From Halobacteriales archaeon QS_1_69_70 (GTDB taxonomy: Archaea; Halobacteriota; Halobacteria; Halobacteriales; Haloarculaceae), in NCBI GenBank assembly GCA_003021005.1, contig PXRI01000039.1:1-57295 (forward strand): a DNA stretch of 57,295 nt. The letters run 5' to 3'. The translations under genes and the position numbers were made by a program. The notes below the pieces were generated by a model, which was given only the letters and a program-made list of their open reading frames with translations, was not told the DNA's origin and did no database searches. This document shows, piece by piece, positions 26,179 to 34,416 of the stretch. Every line of letters starts with the position of its first letter. Positions within the stretch are counted from its first letter, which is position 1.

Positions 26179-27042
26179 ATGGCCTACACCTACACCGGCG
26201 ACGCGGCGGCGCGGCTCGCCGCGGCCTACCGGGCGGACGCCGAGCCCTTCCCCACGAGCGATGCGATGGACTTCCCCGGGTCGGACCAGGACCGCGAGGT
26301 CGCGGCCCTCCTCCGGGAGCTGTTCTTCCCGCGGTGCTGGAACGCGACGCCGCTCGTCCGCGACGAGCGCACGGTCGCCGAACGGCTGGACGACCTCGGC
26401 GCACTGCTGTGTGCGGGCATCCGACCGTACGGGACGGCGGAACCGGACTCTACGGTCACGACCGTCGTCGACCGCCTCCCCGCCATCCGGTCGCTCCTCA
26501 AGAAGGATGTCGTGGCCGCCTACAAGGGCGATCCGGCGGCCAAGTCCCACCTCGAGGTGATCCGGTCGTACCCCGGCTTGTTCGCGATAATGATCCAGCG
26601 GGTGGCCCACGAACTCTACGAGGCGGGCGAACCGGAGTACGCACGGGAACTCACCGAGTACGCAAAGACCCGGACCGGTATCGACGTCCACCCGGGCGCG
26701 GAGGTCGGCGAGTACTTCTTCGTCGACCACGGCACCGGCGTCGTCGTCGGCGAGACGGCGACGGTCGGCGACCGGGTCCGCATCTACCAGGACGTCACCC
26801 TCGGGGCGCTCCACTTCGAGGAGGAGGAGGGGGCGGAACACGCCCTGGCGAAGGGCTACGAGCGGCACCCCGACGTCGGGAGCCACGTGGTCATCGGCGC
26901 CGGGACGAAGGTGCTCGGCGCGGTCACCGTCGGCGACCACGTCAGCATCGGCGCGAACTCCTGGGTGACAGAGGACGTCCCGGCGAACACGAAAGTGTAC
27001 GTTAGCGACCACCCGACACAGGAACGCAAGCAGAACGATTGA
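26179..27042 (+). CDS. cysE: Serine O-acetyltransferase
   Basis: CysE makes O-acetylserine, the precursor for cysteine. The 287-residue protein has an N-terminal helical domain and a C-terminal left-handed beta-helix with hexapeptide repeats. Signatures are KSHLEVIRSYPGLFAIMIQR, then VAHELY, then GIDVHPGAEVGEYFFVDHGT with GVVVGETA and IYQDVTLGA; His residues in DHGTG and the following turn are the usual catalytic ones. A TATA-like ttctaatac at about 26148-26156 lies 27 nt upstream, indicating a leaderless transcript. It stands alone; no cysK is adjacent. Confidence 0.94.
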   Translation: MAYTYTGDAAARLAAAYRADAEPFPTSDAMDFPGSDQDREVAALLRELFFPRCWNATPLVRDERTVAERLDDLGALLCAGIRPYGTAEPDSTVTTVVDRLPAIRSLLKKDVVAAYKGDPAAKSHLEVIRSYPGLFAIMIQRVAHELYEAGEPEYARELTEYAKTRTGIDVHPGAEVGEYFFVDHGTGVVVGETATVGDRVRIYQDVTLGALHFEEEEGAEHALAKGYERHPDVGSHVVIGAGTKVLGAVTVGDHVSIGANSWVTEDVPANTKVYVSDHPTQERKQND

Positions 27043-27054
27043 CGCCCGGCGCGG

Positions 27055-27489
27055 CTACACCCGCAGGTGGGCGGGCGGGTCGACGACCTCGAGTTGCTCC
27101 AGCAGGCTCAGCCGGTTCTCCTCCAGCCAGATCTCCGCGATCCTGCCCTCGGCGACCCGGTACATCCCGATCCCCGTCCAGTCGGCCCGGTGGCCCGTCG
27201 GCTCGACGTCGCGGTACTCGCCGGTGTGGGTCCCGCTGACCGAGTACCGGACGACGACGGTGTCGCCGTCGGCGACCATCTCCTCGGTCTCCCCCGCGTA
27301 GTCGGGGAACGTCTCGAAGTGGGCGTCGAGGAACTCGAGGATCTCCTCGTGGCCGTGTAGTTCCTCGTGGACGCCGTGTTCGACGACGTCGTCCGCCAGG
27401 AGTTCGGTCATCCGGTCGCGGTCCCGGTCGTTGAACGCCGACAGGTAGTCCCGCACCACGTCGACGTTCGAGTGTTCGGTTGCTGACAT
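27055..27489 (-). CDS. SnoaL-like/ester-cyclase-type protein
   Basis: The 144-residue protein has the NTF2-like cone fold pattern of SnoaL polyketide cyclase relatives: VVRDYLSAFNDRDRDRMTEL at the start, a central HGHEEILEFLDAHFETFPDY, then VVVRYSVSGTHTGEY and GIGMYRVAEGRIAEIWLEEN. Many haloarchaeal homologues have no known substrate, so only the fold is claimed. The ATG at 27489 begins MSATEHSNVDVV; the longer open frame to 27612 is not supported. It converges on cysE with a 12-nt gap. Confidence 0.8.
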   Translation of the reverse strand: MSATEHSNVDVVRDYLSAFNDRDRDRMTELLADDVVEHGVHEELHGHEEILEFLDAHFETFPDYAGETEEMVADGDTVVVRYSVSGTHTGEYRDVEPTGHRADWTGIGMYRVAEGRIAEIWLEENRLSLLEQLEVVDPPAHLRV

Positions 27490-27608
27490 GGATGGGTCTC
27501 CGTTCGGCGCCCTGCCGCTCGGAGTCGGGCGCACCGCTCGGACACAGGGCACAGGTCGTGTTAGGTGTTCCCATCGAACTGGTCGAACGGCGCCCCGCCG
27601 ACGGCCGC

Positions 27609-27821
27609 TCACTCCGTGGACTCCAGCCGCTTCGAGCGCTGGAGCGCCTCGTAGTACGTCGCGGCGTCGGCCTCCCGGACGAACTCCGCGAGTTCGTCGT
27701 GACCCAGGTCCATGGCGGCGAACCGGGCGCCCATGTAGTTGTACTCGTCGTCGAGGAGGTCGGCGTCGAGGACCTCCCGCAGCTGGCGGACCACCTCGTC
27801 GGTGACCTCGACGCGCGTCAC
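27609..27821 (-). CDS. Hypothetical protein, 70 aa, coupled to a J-domain gene
   Basis: The GTG at 27821 overlaps the stop of the upstream J-domain gene by 4 nt (GTGA), so it is co-translated. The acidic product (MTRVEVTDEVVRQLREVLDA, then DLLDDEYNYMGARFAAMDLG and a helical end) has no membrane segment and no recognised domain. The tight overlap and strong acidic haloarchaeal composition support a real gene. Confidence 0.7.
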   Translation of the reverse strand: MTRVEVTDEVVRQLREVLDADLLDDEYNYMGARFAAMDLGHDELAEFVREADAATYYEALQRSKRLESTE

Positions 27822-28423
27822 GAGGCGTCCCTCCTGGCCGCGTCGTAGGCCGCCTGGAGCCGCCGGAACTCGCGCTCGTCGCCGCCGTGGTCCGGGTGGA
27901 CCGCCTTGACGCGCCGGCGGTAGGCCCGCCGGACGGCGGCCTCCTCCGCCCCGCGGGGGAGCCCGAGGACCTCGTAGGCGGCCTCGGGAGTGCCCCCGCG
28001 GCGGTCCCGGCCGGCGCCCGCGCCGACCGAGCGCTCCGGCGTCTCGAACGGGAGCCGGGGACCGAGCGCGACGCCCGGCAGCTCGTGTTCGGCGAGCACG
28101 ACGCGGGTCGGCGTGCCCTCCAGCGAGAGGTACGTTCCCGCGTCGAACGTCACGGCGACGTCCCGCTGGGGGAGGAAGAAGGCGACGCGGTTGCCGGCGA
28201 CCTCGGCGTCCTCGGTGAACCGCTCGCCGATGGACTCGAGGTACCGACGGATCTCGCCGCGACGGATCGTCTCCGTCGACCGACCCTCGGGGCCGGCGTC
28301 GCCGTCGGGGAACCGGCGGGCGCCGACGAGGAAGGTCACCGCGACGCCGAGGCTCAAGAGGGCGCCGGCGGCGACGCCGAGGTACACCCACTGCGGGAGC
28401 GACAGCAGCGCGTCGACTGCCAC
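27818..28423 (-). CDS. Membrane-anchored J-domain (DnaJ-like) protein
   Basis: This 201-residue protein has one N-terminal helix (WVYLGVAAGALLSLGVAVTF), a middle domain, and a C-terminal J-domain (AAYEVLGLPRGAEEAAVRRA, then YRRRVKAVHPDHGGDEREFR) with the HPD tripeptide needed to stimulate Hsp70 ATPase. It lacks the Gly/Phe and zinc regions, so it is a specialised co-chaperone. The GTG at 28423 is chosen because a minus-strand cataac element lies about 27 nt upstream; a GTG at 28471 is the longer alternative. It heads a two-gene unit with the 70-residue protein. Confidence 0.85.
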   Translation of the reverse strand: MAVDALLSLPQWVYLGVAAGALLSLGVAVTFLVGARRFPDGDAGPEGRSTETIRRGEIRRYLESIGERFTEDAEVAGNRVAFFLPQRDVAVTFDAGTYLSLEGTPTRVVLAEHELPGVALGPRLPFETPERSVGAGAGRDRRGGTPEAAYEVLGLPRGAEEAAVRRAYRRRVKAVHPDHGGDEREFRRLQAAYDAARRDAS

Positions 28424-28516
28424 ACGCCCGTCTAGGTCCGAATCGGTTATGAGCGTGACGGCGCCGGCCACCCGGCCTGCGTCGTCGGCCCCGGCCCCGG
28501 TGTTGGCCGACGGGCC

Positions 28517-29269
28517 TCAGCCGATGTACCGCAGGTCCTCGTCGCTCGGTGGCTGGGCGCCCTGCTCCATCTGCTGGATGCGCTCGACGACCTCCTGCAT
28601 CTCCTCGGCGCGGTCCGCCAGGGCGTCGTAGCCGACCTCGAACCCGAGGGCCTCCTGGAGGGCCTCGAGCACCACGCGGGCGCTCTGGGGGTCCACGAGG
28701 TAGCCGCTCGTCTCGCCCATCAGACAGGCCGCCTCAAAGCCGCGGCGCTCGCCGAGGCCGAGCAGCAGCCCGGAGATGCCGACGATGCCGCCGGCCGGCT
28801 CGTCCTCACGGAACTGGACGCCCACGCCCTCCAGCTCCTCGACGAATGCGTCGGCGGTCGCGGCGCCGACTACGTCCGGCTCATCGACGAGTTCGCCCGT
28901 TGGGACGCCGCCCATCGCGACGACGCGGTCGACGTCGAACGCGTCGGCGACGTCGAGGAAGGCCTCGGTGAGCCGGTAGTGGCCGGGCCCGTCGGCGGCC
29001 TGGTGGTCGCCGGTCAGGACGAGCAGGTCGCGCTCGGCGTCCCGCACGGCGTGGACCGCCGCCGACGCGAGGGTGGTCCGGCCGTCCTCGACGGTCACCT
29101 GCGGCGGGAAGTGCTCCGAGTACACCCGCCGGACGACCTCGGTCTCGAACTCCTCCAGGAGGTGCTCGGCGGCCAGCTTCCCCACGTGGCCGACGCCCGG
29201 GAGCCCCTCCACGAGCACCGGCTCCGCGAGGTCGGGGTCGGCCAGCGACTCGATCTCGACTGCGTCCAT
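28517..29269 (-). CDS. PAC2-family proteasome-assembly-chaperone-like protein
   Basis: The 250-residue protein belongs to the archaeal PAC2 (ATP-grasp-like assembly chaperone) family: VLVEGLPGVGHVGKLAAEHL near the N-terminus, LLVLTGDHQAADGPGHYRLT and GLLLGLGERRGFEAACLMGE, then a C-terminal acidic coiled segment (RAEEMQEVVERIQQMEQGAQ). In archaea it commonly follows nop10 in the ribosomal protein/eIF2-alpha cluster, as here. A minus-strand ttatgcg element about 27 nt upstream gives it its own promoter, and a 230-bp repeat region now separates it from nop10. Confidence 0.9.
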   Translation of the reverse strand: MDAVEIESLADPDLAEPVLVEGLPGVGHVGKLAAEHLLEEFETEVVRRVYSEHFPPQVTVEDGRTTLASAAVHAVRDAERDLLVLTGDHQAADGPGHYRLTEAFLDVADAFDVDRVVAMGGVPTGELVDEPDVVGAATADAFVEELEGVGVQFREDEPAGGIVGISGLLLGLGERRGFEAACLMGETSGYLVDPQSARVVLEALQEALGFEVGYDALADRAEEMQEVVERIQQMEQGAQPPSDEDLRYIG

Positions 29270-29364
29270 GCGGAGCACTCGGGCCCGGACCGCATAAGAA
29301 CACGGCGATGTTCATATACGGTGCCGTCGGCAGCGGCGGCGGCGGTGAGTCCGTGCCTGTCGTC

Positions 29365-29600
29365 CACGCGGGTCGCCCGCGCGGCTCGCGGCTTCGCCGC
29401 TCGCCCGTCCGGCGACCCTCCCTCCGGTCGGGTCGCCCGGCTCGCGTGTCGTCGTTCCCGATGGTCACTCCTTCCGCTCGCTCAGTCCGCGGCCTCCCTC
29501 GTTCACGGCTCGCTTCGCTCACCGTTCACGCATTCGGAGCCGCTCCCTGCGGTCGCGGCTCCCGCCGGTCGGCCGCGGGCCCTCCGCCGGTACTCACCGT
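29365..29600. repeat. GC-rich dispersed repeat array B (inverted relative to array A)
   Basis: The stretch holds the same words as array A on the opposite strand, including the 58-bp element at 29397-29454 that matches 25840-25897 with one mismatch. It continues through gctcgcttcgctcaccg-like words into the 3' end of nop10. Confidence 0.8.
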
Positions 29601-29739
29601 AGGGGTCCTCAGGGTTGTACGGCGCCGGCGCGCTGTTCTCGGCGTCGGCGCCACACGCCGGGCACGTCTCCCCGAGGGTGTACACCGGCGACTCGTGGGT
29701 ACGCTCCCACACCGAGCAGACGCGGATGTCGGCCTTCAT
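29503..29739 (-). CDS. nop10: H/ACA RNP protein Nop10 with a repeat-derived tail
   Basis: Nop10 is the small zinc-containing core subunit of H/ACA guide-RNA complexes that make pseudouridine in rRNA. The first 54 residues are typical: MKADIRVCSVWERTHESPVY, then TLGETCPACGADAENSAPAP and YNPEDPYGEYRRR. One CxxC pair is present, as in archaeal homologues. The last 24 residues (RGRPAGAATAGSGSECVNGE and RSEP) are encoded by repeat array B and are not part of the family, which is usually about 60 residues. The ATG directly follows the eIF2-alpha stop codon with no gap. Confidence 0.92.
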   Translation of the reverse strand: MKADIRVCSVWERTHESPVYTLGETCPACGADAENSAPAPYNPEDPYGEYRRRARGRPAGAATAGSGSECVNGERSEP

Positions 29740-30540
29740 CTACTCCTCGTCGGTACGGCGCTCGCGGTGGAACTCGGCGGTGCCGCCGACGGCCTCGATG
29801 GCCTCGCTCGCCCGGTCGGCGCTCTCCTCGAGTTGGGTCTCGGCGGTCTTGTAGTTCGGAGCCTGCACGCGGATGCGGTACTCCGGCGCGCCGACGTAGG
29901 TGACCGTCAGGTCGGCCTCCTCGGGGACCTCCCCGTTGCCCTCGGCCGCCTCCAGCGCCTCGCGGACGTCCTCGACGCCGTCGGCGCCGGGTGCCTCGAG
30001 GTCCACGTAGCCCGTCACCGTCACGTACGGCACCGAGACGTTCTCGCGTGCCGTCTCCACGATCGCCTCGACGTCGTCGTCATCGAGGTCGGTGTCCGCA
30101 AGCGCCTCCGGGCCGTGGATGGCGGCCGCCTCGAAGCCGTCGTAGAGGCTGCCGTGGCCCTCGAGGAGTTCGTTGGCGACGCGGCGGAACGTCTCGTCGT
30201 CGACGTCCTCGCCGAACGCGATCTCCATCCACTTGTCGGCCTGCTGTTCGTTCTTCCACTCCTGGATCTTCTCGGAGTGCTGGTGGTCGTTGACGTCCTT
30301 GATCGAGAGGTCGACCTGCTGGGCGTCCTCGTCGACCTCCAGCACCTTGCAGACCACCATCTGGTCGACGTTGGCGTGGTCGCGGACGTTCTTGATCCAG
30401 CCGGCGGCGACCTCGCTGACGTGGACCAGCCCCCGCGTGTCCTCGTACTCCTCGAGGTCGACGAACACCCCGAAGTCCTCGATCTCGTCGACCCGGCCGA
30501 CGACGAACTCGCCCGACGATGGCCAGCCGCTGTATTGCAT
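29740..30540 (-). CDS. Translation initiation factor aIF2 subunit alpha
   Basis: The alpha subunit of archaeal IF2 helps deliver initiator tRNA to the small ribosomal subunit. The 266-residue protein starts with an S1/OB domain ([20 protein letters not shown], then [20 protein letters not shown] and [14 protein letters not shown]), continues with the helical domain and ends with the alpha/beta domain that binds the gamma subunit. It lies between rps27e (64 nt) and nop10 (0 nt) in the standard archaeal order. Confidence 0.96.
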   Translation of the reverse strand: MQYSGWPSSGEFVVGRVDEIEDFGVFVDLEEYEDTRGLVHVSEVAAGWIKNVRDHANVDQMVVCKVLEVDEDAQQVDLSIKDVNDHQHSEKIQEWKNEQQADKWMEIAFGEDVDDETFRRVANELLEGHGSLYDGFEAAAIHGPEALADTDLDDDDVEAIVETARENVSVPYVTVTGYVDLEAPGADGVEDVREALEAAEGNGEVPEEADLTVTYVGAPEYRIRVQAPNYKTAETQLEESADRASEAIEAVGGTAEFHRERRTDEE

Positions 30541-30604
30541 GCGAACAGCTTCCCGTGTGACGAGAATAAAGGCGTCGTTCCGCTCGCCGATTCGGTCGGC
30601 CGGG

Positions 30605-30778
30605 TTATCTGGCGTCGACGGTCTCGACGACCTCGGCCTCGACCGTTGCTTCGCCGCCCGTCGGCGTCGTGAGCGTCGACCCGCAGACGGCGCAGTCGAC
30701 GACGGTCGCGGCCGTGCCGAAGACGACCTGCTCGTTCTCGCAGTCCGTACACCGGACCCGTACGAAGTTCCCGGCCAT
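30605..30778 (-). CDS. rps27e: Ribosomal protein S27e
   Basis: The 57-residue small-subunit protein has the C-x2-C ... C-x2-C zinc ribbon ([14 protein letters not shown] and [16 protein letters not shown]) typical of archaeal S27e. It begins 2 nt after the rpl44e stop and belongs to the rpl44e-rps27e-aIF2a-nop10 transcript. Confidence 0.96.
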   Translation of the reverse strand: MAGNFVRVRCTDCENEQVVFGTAATVVDCAVCGSTLTTPTGGEATVEAEVVETVDAR

Positions 30779-30780
30779 CG

Positions 30781-31062
30781 TCACTCCTGGAACGTGAGCC
30801 GGCCGGCGCGCCAGCCCTCCCGGAGGTGGGCCTTGCCGCACTCGCTGCAACGGTACTTGAGGTCCGTCTTCTTGGTCGGCTTGTCGCCGCCCGGCACCTT
30901 CGAGAACCGCCCGGCGTTGCCGATGACCGCCTTCCCCCGTCGGGTCCGGCGGGCGTCCCACTTGGTCCCCGACGACTGGCCCGAGCGGACCTTCTCCACC
31001 TCTATCTCGTGGTGGCCGTCGCAGTGTGGACAGTACGAGTTGAACCGGCGTGGCATCTCCAT
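30781..31062 (-). CDS. rpl44e: Ribosomal protein L44e
   Basis: The 93-residue large-subunit protein carries two CxxC zinc pairs ([10 protein letters not shown] and [10 protein letters not shown]) and the very conserved end [18 protein letters not shown], then [12 protein letters not shown] minus-strand TTTTAACC at about 31088-31095 lies 28 nt upstream of the ATG, so this gene probably opens the operon with a leaderless start. Confidence 0.97.
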   Translation of the reverse strand: MEMPRRFNSYCPHCDGHHEIEVEKVRSGQSSGTKWDARRTRRGKAVIGNAGRFSKVPGGDKPTKKTDLKYRCSECGKAHLREGWRAGRLTFQE

Positions 31063-31184
31063 AGTACCCTTCGATAACGGAGCCCCGGTTAAAACGGGTT
31101 TGGTTTCGGGGCCGCACGAGCCGGCCGTTCCCGGGCTCTCGCTGGTCGCAGGGCCTTTGCCAACCGCCGCCCTCGGTTCGGGGC

Positions 31185-31631
31185 ATGGTCGCGCCCGCCG
31201 TGATCCTCGTCGGGGCCACCCTCACATTCGCCGGCGTCGCGGGCGTCGTCGTCGCGGCGGCCCGCCGGAGCAGTCGGCTCCGATGGGGGCCGCCCATCCT
31301 GCTCGTCACCGGGGCGGTCTGGCTCGTCGTGGTGGCACTCCTCTGGCTCGACGGTCGCATCGGGCGGTACTTCGTACCGCCCTTCTGGCTCGTCATCGCG
31401 GCCGGCCCGCCCGTCGGCGCGGCGGTCGGGACGAACCGCGCCGGCACGCCGGTGGCGACGGCCGCCTGGACCACTGTGTACGCTGGGACGTTCGCGGCCG
31501 GCCTCCCGTTCGGCGTCCCGCTCGGGAGCGCCGCCGTGCTGGGCCACGCCGTCGAGACGGTGACGGCCGTCTTCGTCGCGCTGCCGGGCGTACTGGTTGG
31601 CGCCGGGGTCGGTGCCACCGGGGAGGACTAA
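31185..31631 (+). CDS. Hypothetical four-helix membrane protein
   Basis: The 148 residues are mostly hydrophobic, with four helices around 5-25, 35-55, 63-80 and 95-140 and a glycine-rich end. No family is recognised. A ctttgcc element at about 31155-31161 lies 27 nt before the ATG. It diverges from rpl44e. Confidence 0.65.
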   Translation: MVAPAVILVGATLTFAGVAGVVVAAARRSSRLRWGPPILLVTGAVWLVVVALLWLDGRIGRYFVPPFWLVIAAGPPVGAAVGTNRAGTPVATAAWTTVYAGTFAAGLPFGVPLGSAAVLGHAVETVTAVFVALPGVLVGAGVGATGED

Positions 31632-31797
31632 CACGATGCGGCGAACGGCCCGCCGGGACCGGGTTCGCCTTCCCCATCCCGTCGGCACCGGCGTGGCGTA
31701 TCGGGCTTCCGACGTGCAGGGCGGCGACATCGGTTTACGCCGCCGGAAACGCCACGGGTCCGAAGCGCTTAACCCGGCATCAGGCGAACGCCCGTTC

Positions 31798-32064
31798 GTG
31801 AAACGGCTCATCATCCACGGGGACCCCGGCATCCGCAAGGAGGCCGTCATCGAGTACGACGGCGAGGAGCACGTCTGCTTCGGGGTCTCCCGACAGGGGG
31901 AGTGGCACGGCCCCGACCGGCCACAGCTGTGGTGCACAATCGGCACCGCCGAGGAACGGGAGGACTTCGAACGCCGGAACTTCATCCCGATGCACCTCGA
32001 GGTCGACGACGTCGACGCCGAGTCCGTCGACGTCGTGAAAGCGGCCGGCGACCTGGCGGTCTGA
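31798..32064 (+). CDS. HAH_0734 family protein
   Basis: The 88-residue soluble protein matches what I recall of the haloarchaeal HAH_0734 family: KRLIIHGDPGIRKEAVIEYD, then GEEHVCFGVSRQGEWHGPDR and PQLWCTIGT with FIPMHLEVDDVDAE. No function is known. A TATA-like gcttaac element near 31766-31773 sits about 28 nt upstream of the GTG at 31798, which decides the start over any longer frame. The family seems restricted to haloarchaea. Confidence 0.85.
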   Translation: MKRLIIHGDPGIRKEAVIEYDGEEHVCFGVSRQGEWHGPDRPQLWCTIGTAEEREDFERRNFIPMHLEVDDVDAESVDVVKAAGDLAV

Positions 32065-32118
32065 GGCCGTGCCGTCGACTGACACCGCAGGCCGCCGCGC
32101 CGCCGGACTCACGTCCCC

Positions 32119-32556
32119 ATGAGTGACCTCCGCCCCGTCACCGTCGCCGTCGCGGTCCTCGGCCTCTTCGCCGGCGGCCTCGCGGCGCTCGGCCGGTTCC
32201 TGCCGTTCGTCCTCGACCGGCTCCAGGAGGGCCAAATCGCCGTCGCGGTCGCCGTCGTTGATGGGCTCGCCTTCCTCCTGTCGCCGGTCGCCGTCGCGGT
32301 CGTGGGCTACGGGGCCGGCAGCCGCGTCGACGTCGGCGAGGCGTACGGTCGCATCGTCGCCATCTTCGCCGGCGTCGGCGGCGCGGCCTCGTTGGTCGGC
32401 GGGGCCGCCCTGACGTTCGGGCTCGCCGACACTATCGCCCGAGCGTCGGTCCTCGACCTCGGGCTCACCTTCGTCTTCGCGCCGATATCCATCGGCGTGT
32501 CGTTCGCGCTCGCGGGGTTAGCCGCGGCCGCCGTCGCCCAGTTCCGCCGGGACTGA
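32119..32556 (+). CDS. Hypothetical four-helix membrane protein
   Basis: This 145-residue protein is almost wholly hydrophobic with helices near 6-25, 38-65, 78-105 and 112-138, and polar ends (MSDLRP ... QFRRD). Family unknown. It follows the HAH_0734 gene by 54 nt on the same strand; a shared transcript is possible. The 133 nt after it hold nothing I can support. Confidence 0.65.
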   Translation: MSDLRPVTVAVAVLGLFAGGLAALGRFLPFVLDRLQEGQIAVAVAVVDGLAFLLSPVAVAVVGYGAGSRVDVGEAYGRIVAIFAGVGGAASLVGGAALTFGLADTIARASVLDLGLTFVFAPISIGVSFALAGLAAAAVAQFRRD

Positions 32557-32689
32557 GTCGGGTGTGCGGCCCGCGTCGGACGTGTGCGATCGTGGCGCGG
32601 TGTCGGCGGCGATCGCTGGCTGGGTAGTCAGGGTGAGTGACGAAGGCAACCTGCCGAAGGCCTTCGAGGGGTTCGAGGTGCGTACCGCC

Positions 32690-33811
32690 TTACTGCAGGT
32701 CGTTCGTCACCTGACGCATGATCTCGAGGGCCTCCTTCAGCGTCTCGACGCCGGCGGCGTAGGAGATCCGCGCGTGCCCGGCTCCGTGCTCACCGAAGGC
32801 GGCCCCCGGCACGAGGATGACGCCGCGGTCGATGACCGCTTCGACCCAGCCGTCGGGCACCCGCGGCATCGCGTAGAACGCGCCCCGGGGCGTCGGGACC
32901 TCGAGGCCCATGTCCTCCAGGGCGTCCAGGAGGACGTCCCGGCGCTCCTCGAAGGCCTCGCGCATCTTGACGGTGTGGTCCTGCGGTCCCTCCAGCGCCG
33001 CCTCGGCGGCGTACTGGGACGGCGCGGAGGCACACGCCTGGGCGTACTGGTGGACGCGGAGCATCCGCTCGATTCGTCTGGTCGAGGCGGTGACCCAGCC
33101 GAGCCGCCAGCCGGTCATCGAGTAGGCCTTCGAGGCGGCGTTCACGACGACCACGTTGTCCGAGTCGGCGTAGGTCATCGGCGAGTGGTGCTCGCCGTCG
33201 AAGACGAACGGCTCGTAGACCTCGTCGGAGACACAGAGCACGTCGTGGTCGTCGGCGATCCGGGCAAAGGCCCGCATGTCGGCTTCGCTCTGGACCGCGC
33301 CGGTGGGGTTTGCGGGGCTGTTGACGACGAAGGCGGCGGTGTCGTCGGTGATGGCCTCCTCCACGGCCGCCGGCGATAGCGTGAGGTCCTCCCGGAGCGG
33401 GACGGGCGTCGGCTCCCCGCCGGCGACGCGGGTCAGCGCCTCGTAGGAGACGAAGCCGGGGTCCGGGATGAGGACTTCCTCCCCGACGGCCACGTGGGCC
33501 TCGATGACGAGGTGGAGCGCCTCGCTGCCGCCGGCGGTCGCGATGACGTCCCCGGGGTCGACGGCGAGGCCGTTGTCGCGGTCGTGCTTTTCGGCGATGG
33601 CCTCCCGGAGTTCCCGGATGCCCTTGTTCGAGGTGTAGGCGTCCGTCTCGCCGGCCTCGATGGCGTCGACGGCCGCCTGCCGGGCGTGGGCGGGCGCGGG
33701 GAAGTCCGGCTGGCCGAGCCCGAGGTTGATGGCGTCGGCGCCGGCGGCCTCGAACACCTCGCGGATGCCGCTGATGGAGACCGCCTCGACGCGGGCGGAG
33801 AAGTCGGACAT
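32690..33811 (-). CDS. Class I/II pyridoxal-phosphate aminotransferase
   Basis: The 373-residue enzyme is an aspartate-aminotransferase-fold protein. The PLP lysine is K228 in NAASKAYSMTGWRLGWV; NSPANPTGAV, SDEVYEPFVFDGEHHSP and the final arginine motif ARISYAAG are in place. The N-terminus (ARVEAVSISGIREVFEAAGA, then INLGLGQPDFPAP) is of the archaeal AspC-like group, where substrates include aspartate, aromatic and branched-chain amino acids. A minus-strand ttaacc box about 26 nt upstream supports the start. Exact substrate unknown. Confidence 0.92.
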   Translation of the reverse strand: MSDFSARVEAVSISGIREVFEAAGADAINLGLGQPDFPAPAHARQAAVDAIEAGETDAYTSNKGIRELREAIAEKHDRDNGLAVDPGDVIATAGGSEALHLVIEAHVAVGEEVLIPDPGFVSYEALTRVAGGEPTPVPLREDLTLSPAAVEEAITDDTAAFVVNSPANPTGAVQSEADMRAFARIADDHDVLCVSDEVYEPFVFDGEHHSPMTYADSDNVVVVNAASKAYSMTGWRLGWVTASTRRIERMLRVHQYAQACASAPSQYAAEAALEGPQDHTVKMREAFEERRDVLLDALEDMGLEVPTPRGAFYAMPRVPDGWVEAVIDRGVILVPGAAFGEHGAGHARISYAAGVETLKEALEIMRQVTNDLQ

Positions 33812-33853
33812 GCACGATACCCGGCGGGCAACGGGGTTAACTCTGCTGGAAGC

Positions 33854-34000
33854 TCACGCCGCCGCCTCCCGCAGGTCATCGAGGTGCCGCTCGAGCCGGC
33901 GGAGCGTCGCGTCGGCATCGGCGTACCCCTGTTCGTACTCCTCGTAGGCGGCGTCGGCCTTCCGGAGGAACCGCTCGACAGCCTCGTCCGTCTCGGTCAT
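33854..34000 (-). CDS. Small charged helical protein, 48 aa
   Basis: The ATG at 34000 encodes MTETDEAVERFLRKADAAYE followed by EYEQGYADADATLRRLERHL and DDLREAAA. It is acidic and strongly helical with a likely coiled coil at the end. An upstream in-frame extension to 34072 is less likely. It lies just upstream of the aminotransferase gene on the same strand (42-nt gap). Function unknown. Confidence 0.6.
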   Translation of the reverse strand: MTETDEAVERFLRKADAAYEEYEQGYADADATLRRLERHLDDLREAAA

Positions 34001-34143
34001 GCCTGGCGGTTCGACCGCCACCTGGAAAACGGGCCGGGTCTCGACCACTCGCGACCGGTTCACGGGGTTCATGGCCGAAATTGGGAACCAGTATGGAGCC
34101 AGTTCGGCGAACGCGTTTATAGGACATTCGCGTAGGGACGAGT

Positions 34144-34245
34144 ATGCACCAGATCAGAGCCAAGATCGCGCTGGCGGGCGTCATGACGAGTCTCCTCTTC
34201 CTGACGTTCGTCGTGATCGCGACGACGCTGCCGACGCTCGCCTGA
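34144..34245 (+). CDS. Tiny single-helix membrane protein, 33 aa
   Basis: The ATG at 34144 encodes MHQIRAKIALAGVMTSLLFL, then TFVVIATTLPTLA: a basic N-terminus and one membrane helix. TTTATAGG at 34116-34123 stands about 25 nt upstream, one of the best TATA boxes in the window. T5 tracts at 34341-34345 and 34356-34360 could end the transcript. It is too short for most gene callers, and I know no function for it. Confidence 0.65.
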   Translation: MHQIRAKIALAGVMTSLLFLTFVVIATTLPTLA

Positions 34246-34259
34246 GAGAAGCACTGCAC

Positions 34260-34337
34260 CGGTCGGTCGAGCATCCGCGAGGGAGGGGAGCGACCGAGCG
34301 GTTCACCGGCCGCGAACGGAGTGAGCGGCCGGCTGCA
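34260..34337. repeat. Third GC-rich repeat patch related to arrays A and B
   Basis: The words gaccgagcgg, cggagtgagcgg and a hairpin around accggccgcgaacggag recall arrays A and B. It sits between two convergent genes. Confidence 0.55.
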
Positions 34338-34340
34338 GGT

Positions 34341-34407
34341 TTTTCCCCAAAAGTTTTTGCGACTGAGCGGTTCCGCGCCACCGGCGCGGAACCCGAGGGA
34401 GTAAAAA
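34341..34407. terminator. Bidirectional T-tract terminator
   Basis: The + strand has T5 at 34341-34345 and 34356-34360, suited to end transcription from 34144. The AAAAA at 34403-34407 gives T5 on the minus strand 10-14 nt after the purNH stop codon. Confidence 0.6.
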
Positions 34408-34416
34408 GTGGGTGTC

